A stretch of 64,000 nucleotides of DNA from Lentibacillus saliphilus (lineage in GTDB: Bacteria > Bacillota > Bacilli > Bacillales > Amphibacillaceae). Numbering within the stretch: the stretch's first letter is position 1; each line of letters opens with the position of its first letter. The DNA lies in the NCBI RefSeq assembly GCF_019093865.1, contig NZ_JABJXD010000008.1, positions 30,934 through 94,933 on the forward strand. Reading direction: 5' to 3'. Under the pieces are notes generated by a model, which was not told the origin of the DNA, did not search any database, and was given only the letters and a program-made list of their open reading frames with translations. Shown here piece by piece: positions 63,821 through 64,000 of this stretch. The position numbers and the translations under genes are program-made.

Positions 63821-64000
63821 GCGACCGCCCCGGAAATATACTACGCTTTCCGTGGGCCAACAGGACGTTGGTCGTTCGATGTTGGCGCAGGACGCGCCGA
63901 ATTTAATCGAACATCCCCTCGGTGAGCCTCGGGGCAACAGGAGGTTGGTCATGAAGGCGTGGCGATTGTCGTCGCGGTCTTAGCCTTCCTTTCCTACGCA
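63821..64000. repeat. GC-rich palindromic intergenic repeat, copy 4 (truncated by window end)
   Basis: It begins GCGACCGCCCCGGAAATATAC right after mnmE and continues to the window edge. It contains CCAACAGGACGTTGGTC, GTTGGCGCAGGACGCGCC, TTAATCGAACATCCCC and GAAGGCGTGGCGATTGTC, which match copy 2 almost base for base. The right end of the element lies outside the window. Confidence 0.82.

Noticed and set aside
63797..64000. Copy 4 repeat as start of mnmG coding sequence
   Set aside because: The sequence matches repeat copy 2 and has no reading frame resembling MnmG.

Overview
This 64-kb window is the replication-origin region of a spore-forming Bacillaceae (Firmicutes) chromosome. The gene order rpmH-oriC-dnaA-dnaN-yaaA-recF-remB-gyrB-gyrA is intact. 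Sporulation and germination genes typical of Bacillus are spread through it (spoVG, sspF, veg, yabG, bofA, csfB, sleL, spoIIIJ/yidC, abrB). Sequence similarity and order follow Bacillus subtilis closely, but spacing, insertions and private intergenic repeats show a different genus or a distant species. I cannot name the species from sequence alone.

Layout. (1) 1-9.7 kb, minus strand: prs-glmU, spoVG, purR, ispE, sspF, veg, yabG, rsmA, rnmV, yabE. (2) 9.9-18.2 kb: tatD, a GC-rich structured repeat, metG, abrB (plus), then rsmI-yazA-yabB-yabA-ricT-holB-yaaR. (3) 18.2-24.5 kb: darA-tmk, csfB, bofA, a 20-bp-period repeat array, yaaL-recR-ebfC-dnaX, the large SRP RNA gene, tadA. (4) 24.6-39.8 kb is the least conserved part: a CtaG-like membrane protein, sleL, an ArsR-DUF2087 regulator, acsA, an unknown membrane protein, tRNA-Arg, dgk-dck, proC, a SulP transporter, a UspA protein, tRNA-Ser, serS with a T-box leader, a peptide-binding lipoprotein and a tiny membrane protein. 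(5) 39.9-49.7 kb: a peptide ABC transporter operon, dacA, guaB, yaaC, a degenerate HD-GYP protein. (6) 49.8-64 kb: gyrA, gyrB, remB, recF, yaaA, dnaN, dnaA, oriC, then on the plus strand rpmH, rnpA, yidC, jag and mnmE.

Genes left of oriC are mostly on the minus strand and those right of it on the plus strand, so most are co-directional with replication leaving dnaA/rpmH. The head-on exceptions (abrB, ctaG, sleL, dgk, dck, uspA, the lipoprotein, yaaC) are mostly in the variable segment.

Compared with B. subtilis, three things usually present here are missing: ridA (yabJ) between purR and spoVG, pdxST between dacA and serS (a peptide transporter stands there), and the rRNA operons that flank gyrA and bofA.

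Two private repeat families are the main unexplained structure. One is a set of three arrays, each of eight units with a 20-bp period (about 160 bp each), carrying an ATGCGG core and variable filler, always oriented the same way relative to the gene that ends beside them. The other is a GC-rich, strongly palindromic element with four copies in intergenic gaps (tatD/metG, oppC/dacA, yaaA/dnaN, after mnmE), one a short internally deleted form. DnaA boxes occur on both sides of dnaA and again before mnmE.
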